From Solirubrobacter sp963798325 (GTDB lineage Bacteria > Actinomycetota > Thermoleophilia > Solirubrobacterales > Solirubrobacteraceae): a DNA stretch of 64,000 bases. This document shows, in pieces, positions 62,121-64,000 of the stretch. Location of the stretch: positions 1,612,001-1,676,000 of the forward strand of contig CAWCSS010000001.1 of the NCBI GenBank assembly GCA_963798325.1, read 5' to 3'. Every line of letters begins with the position of its first letter. Position 1 is the stretch's first letter. Made by a program: the position numbers and the translations under genes. Under the pieces are notes generated by a model that saw nothing but the letters and a program-made list of their open reading frames with translations, did no database searches and had not been told where the DNA came from.

Positions 62121-63073
62121 CGGTACTCCTTCTCGGTTCCGTTTTTCGGGGCCGCGGTCAACGCCATGAAGGCCGCCTCCAGCGGCGACACGACCGGGGC
62201 CAGCTCGCGGACGCTCACGCCGGCGCCGACGATGCTCGCGACCAGATCGTCGAGTGCGCGCAGCGAAGCGCGCACCAGCAGCGCTTCGGCGTCGTGACGT
62301 TGCAGCTGATCGTTGTTCGGGAGGACGTCGAGCCCCGGTGTTTCGACCGCGATGCGCCGGACGCGCGCGGGATCGGAGGTCCTCAGCCGGTAGTCGAGCT
62401 CGTTCGTGTCGGCGGCGAGCTCCGCCAGCGGGCCGGAGAAGACGACGGACCCGCCGGCGAGCAGGGTGACCTCGCTGCACAGCGCGGCCAGGTCGTCCAT
62501 GCGGTGACTGGAGAGCACGACCGTCGTGCCGTTCGCGGCCAGCCGGGTCAGGACGCGGTGCACGTGCCGAGTGCCGATCGGGTCCAGGCCGTTGGCCGGT
62601 TCGTCGAGCACCAGCAGTCGCGGCCGGGTCAACAGTGCGGCGGCGAGCCCGAGCCGCTGGCGCATTCCGAGCGAGAAGCCGCGGATGCGGTCATCGGCGA
62701 CGTCGGTGAGCCCGACCTGGGCCAGCGCGTCGTCGATGCCTTCCGCACCGTCGCCTCGCAATCTCGTCAGCTCTTGAAGGTTCTGACGGGCGGTGAGTGA
62801 CGGGTACAGGCCGGGGCCGTCGACGAACCCCGCAACCCCGTCGGGCAGTTCCAACGTTCTCCGCATCGGATGACCGAGGATCTCGAGGTCACCGTCGTCG
62901 GCCTTGGCCAGCCCGAGCATCAGCCCGAGCAGCGTGGTCTTGCCGGCGCCGTTGGGCCCGACCAGGCCGTGGACCTGGCCCTGCGCGATGTCGAGGTCGA
63001 CGTTGTCGAGGGCGACGATCTCGCCGAACGTCTTGCTGACCCGCCGCGCGCGCACTGCAAATGTCTCAGGCAA
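62117..63073 (-). CDS. ABC-2 type exporter ATPase
   Basis: 318-residue ATPase of the CcmA/DrrA/NatA group. VSKTFGEIVALDNVDLDIAQ, Walker A VGPNGAGKTTLLGLML, signature GFSLGMRQRLGLAAALL, Walker B RLLVLDEPANGLDP and switch His TTVVLSSHRMDDLAAL are complete. After about residue 215 the C-terminal extension (ELDYRLRTSDPARVRRIAVE) is typical of DrrA-like drug/lipid exporters. It is translationally coupled to the permease gene. The substrate is unknown; candidates are lipids, antibiotics or peptides. Confidence 0.93.
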   Translation of the reverse strand: MPETFAVRARRVSKTFGEIVALDNVDLDIAQGQVHGLVGPNGAGKTTLLGLMLGLAKADDGDLEILGHPMRRTLELPDGVAGFVDGPGLYPSLTARQNLQELTRLRGDGAEGIDDALAQVGLTDVADDRIRGFSLGMRQRLGLAAALLTRPRLLVLDEPANGLDPIGTRHVHRVLTRLAANGTTVVLSSHRMDDLAALCSEVTLLAGGSVVFSGPLAELAADTNELDYRLRTSDPARVRRIAVETPGLDVLPNNDQLQRHDAEALLVRASLRALDDLVASIVGAGVSVRELAPVVSPLEAAFMALTAAPKNGTEKEYR

Positions 63074-63090
63074 TGTTCATCCTCGCATGA

Positions 63091-63127
63091 CGCGGCGGCC
63101 CGCCGGAGGATCCGGCGGGCCGCCGCG
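63091..63127 (-). terminator. strong terminator hairpin after the phosphoesterase gene
   Basis: CGCGGCGGCCCGCCGGA / TCCGGCGGGCCGCCGCG, a perfect 17-bp stem with a 3-base loop (GGA), 14 bases past the stop of the upstream minus-strand gene and before the ABC operon. Confidence 0.85.
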
Positions 63128-63141
63128 TGCTCATGCTGCTC

Positions 63142-64000
63142 TTAGTCGGTGTCGGCGTTCGGGATGAACGCGCCGGGGACGTCGTCGGGGGCGTAGATCT
63201 TCGAGTCGCCCGGGTACGGGACCTGCCAGTCGTGGGTCTCGTACCACGTGTACCGGTTCATCTGCTCCGGATTCGCGTAGTCCGCCCGCGCGGCCGCGCC
63301 CGTCAGGCGCTGCTTGCCGGCCCAAGCCGCCCAGGAAGCGGCAGTCGCCGCCTGCTCGGCGGGAACCGTGACGGCCTCGGCCGCCGGGGCGGCGGTCTGG
63401 CCCAGGGTGTCCGGGCCACAGGGCGGCACGGGGTTCACGCCCGTCGTGATCGGCACCTGGTTGCGCACCACGTTGAACGGCGTCATGTCCGGCGTGTCGG
63501 TGAAGGCGCCGTACATCGGCGTCGCGGCCGCGACCTTCTGGTTGAGCGGCTGGGCGCCGAGGATCTGCTCGATCGTGCGCACCATGTTGATCTGCGAGGA
63601 GAACGTGCTGTCGACCTTGCCGTGCGCCGCCCACGGGCTGATGACCTGAATCGGCGCGCGGTGACCGTCGACGTGATCGGCGCCGGCCTGGCTGTCGTCC
63701 TCGACCACGAAGATCACGGAGTCCTGCCAGTACTGGCTGTGCGAGATCGTGTCGACGATCTGGCCCACGGCTAGGTCTCCGTCGGCTACCTCCGCGGTCG
63801 GGTCGGGAGGACCACCCGTGTGGTCGCTGGAGAGCCAGAGCATGTTGAAGTTCGCCGGCCCGTTGGCCAGGAAGTCCTGCTTCCAGATCGCGGCGCGGTA
63901 GATATCCGGGATCGACAGGTCATACGGGGGCGAGGTCGGGTTGGTGATCGCGTTCAGCGACGGGATCGGCGAGCCGTAGTGGCCCGTCAGCGCCGGCGTC
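63142..64000 (-). CDS. alkaline phosphatase/phosphoesterase family protein (C-terminal part)
   Basis: The last 285 residues of a protein whose start lies beyond the window edge. The frame is open from 64000 (TPALTGHYGSPIPSLNAITN). Recognisable phrases of the phosphoesterase/acid phosphatase family (PF04185-like): LSIPDIYRAAIWKQDFLANG, MLWLSSDHTGGPPDPTAEVA, SVIFVVEDDSQAGADHVDGH, RAPIQVISPWAAHGKV and SSQINMVRTIEQILGAQPLN, with metal-binding Asp and His residues in EDDSQ and GADHVDGHR. Such secreted enzymes release phosphate from esters. Proximity to pst and GDPD fits phosphate scavenging, though 13 kb separate them. Confidence 0.85.
   Translation of the reverse strand, partial: TPALTGHYGSPIPSLNAITNPTSPPYDLSIPDIYRAAIWKQDFLANGPANFNMLWLSSDHTGGPPDPTAEVADGDLAVGQIVDTISHSQYWQDSVIFVVEDDSQAGADHVDGHRAPIQVISPWAAHGKVDSTFSSQINMVRTIEQILGAQPLNQKVAAATPMYGAFTDTPDMTPFNVVRNQVPITTGVNPVPPCGPDTLGQTAAPAAEAVTVPAEQAATAASWAAWAGKQRLTGAAARADYANPEQMNRYTWYETHDWQVPYPGDSKIYAPDDVPGAFIPNADTD

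Overview
The window is very GC-rich, packed with genes, uses GTG starts often, and couples neighbouring genes by ATGA/GTGA/TGATG overlaps. The LexA boxes are of the Gram-positive/actinobacterial type (CGAACATGTGTTCG), there is a c-di-AMP riboswitch, and many secreted proteins end in a Lys/Arg-rich beta-sandwich tail. Together these suggest an actinobacterium, most likely of the Thermoleophilia/Solirubrobacterales group. That placement is an inference, because no rRNA lies in the window.

Layout. 1-8 kb: a DUF255/thioredoxin-like protein (5' truncated), an MMPL exporter, a glutamine synthetase with a one-base frameshift, a two-gene unit (AhpD-like protein plus HxlR regulator), a broken tail-anchored protein behind a c-di-AMP (ydaO/yuaA) riboswitch, and a membrane cytochrome c. 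8-12 kb: the SOS-controlled error-prone polymerase DnaE2/ImuC. 12-14 kb: a dead DHFR-like gene and an MFS exporter. 14-21 kb: a tightly coupled purine-catabolism operon (NCS2 permease, 8-oxoguanine/guanine-type deaminase, urate oxidase, two-gene xanthine dehydrogenase) ending in a GNAT. 21-24.5 kb: ImuB and a DUF6504 protein separated by a GC-rich minisatellite, then RNase P RNA. 24.5-28.3 kb: 3-hydroxyacyl-CoA dehydrogenase, an NTF2-like protein, lexA with a zinc-ribbon partner, tRNA-Leu(GAG), and a RelE/ParE-type toxin-antitoxin pair.

28-43 kb is the least ordinary part. Two runs of coupled genes on the minus strand encode secreted propeller-like proteins, a PstS-like binding protein without a transporter, an FtsH-like membrane AAA protease, a 1462-residue anchored surface protein and a small secreted protein. 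They are divergent from a pstSCAB phosphate-uptake operon (42.8-46.4 kb). That operon continues into a lipoprotein, two zinc-ribbon proteins and a secreted double-domain GDPD phosphodiesterase. 50-56 kb carries an OmpR-type regulator, a DHA2 drug exporter divergent from an HxlR-SCP2-type regulator, a secreted protein of unknown function and a SpoT-like HD protein. 56.8-59.2 kb is a gene graveyard holding PhoX, HD and AAA/LuxR remnants. 59-64 kb has a broken RTX-repeat protein, an ABC-2 export pair and the 3' part of a phosphoesterase (alkaline phosphatase family).

Working links: lexA, imuB and dnaE2 share near-identical SOS boxes and should form one damage-inducible mutagenesis regulon. The purine operon should import purines and oxidise them to urate and beyond. 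The pst genes, GDPD and terminal phosphoesterase suggest a phosphate-scavenging theme. Several otherwise convincing genes carry a single-base indel (glnA, xdh, TolB-like, HxlR-SCP2, ABC permease, RTX), so some 'pseudogenes' here may be sequence errors.
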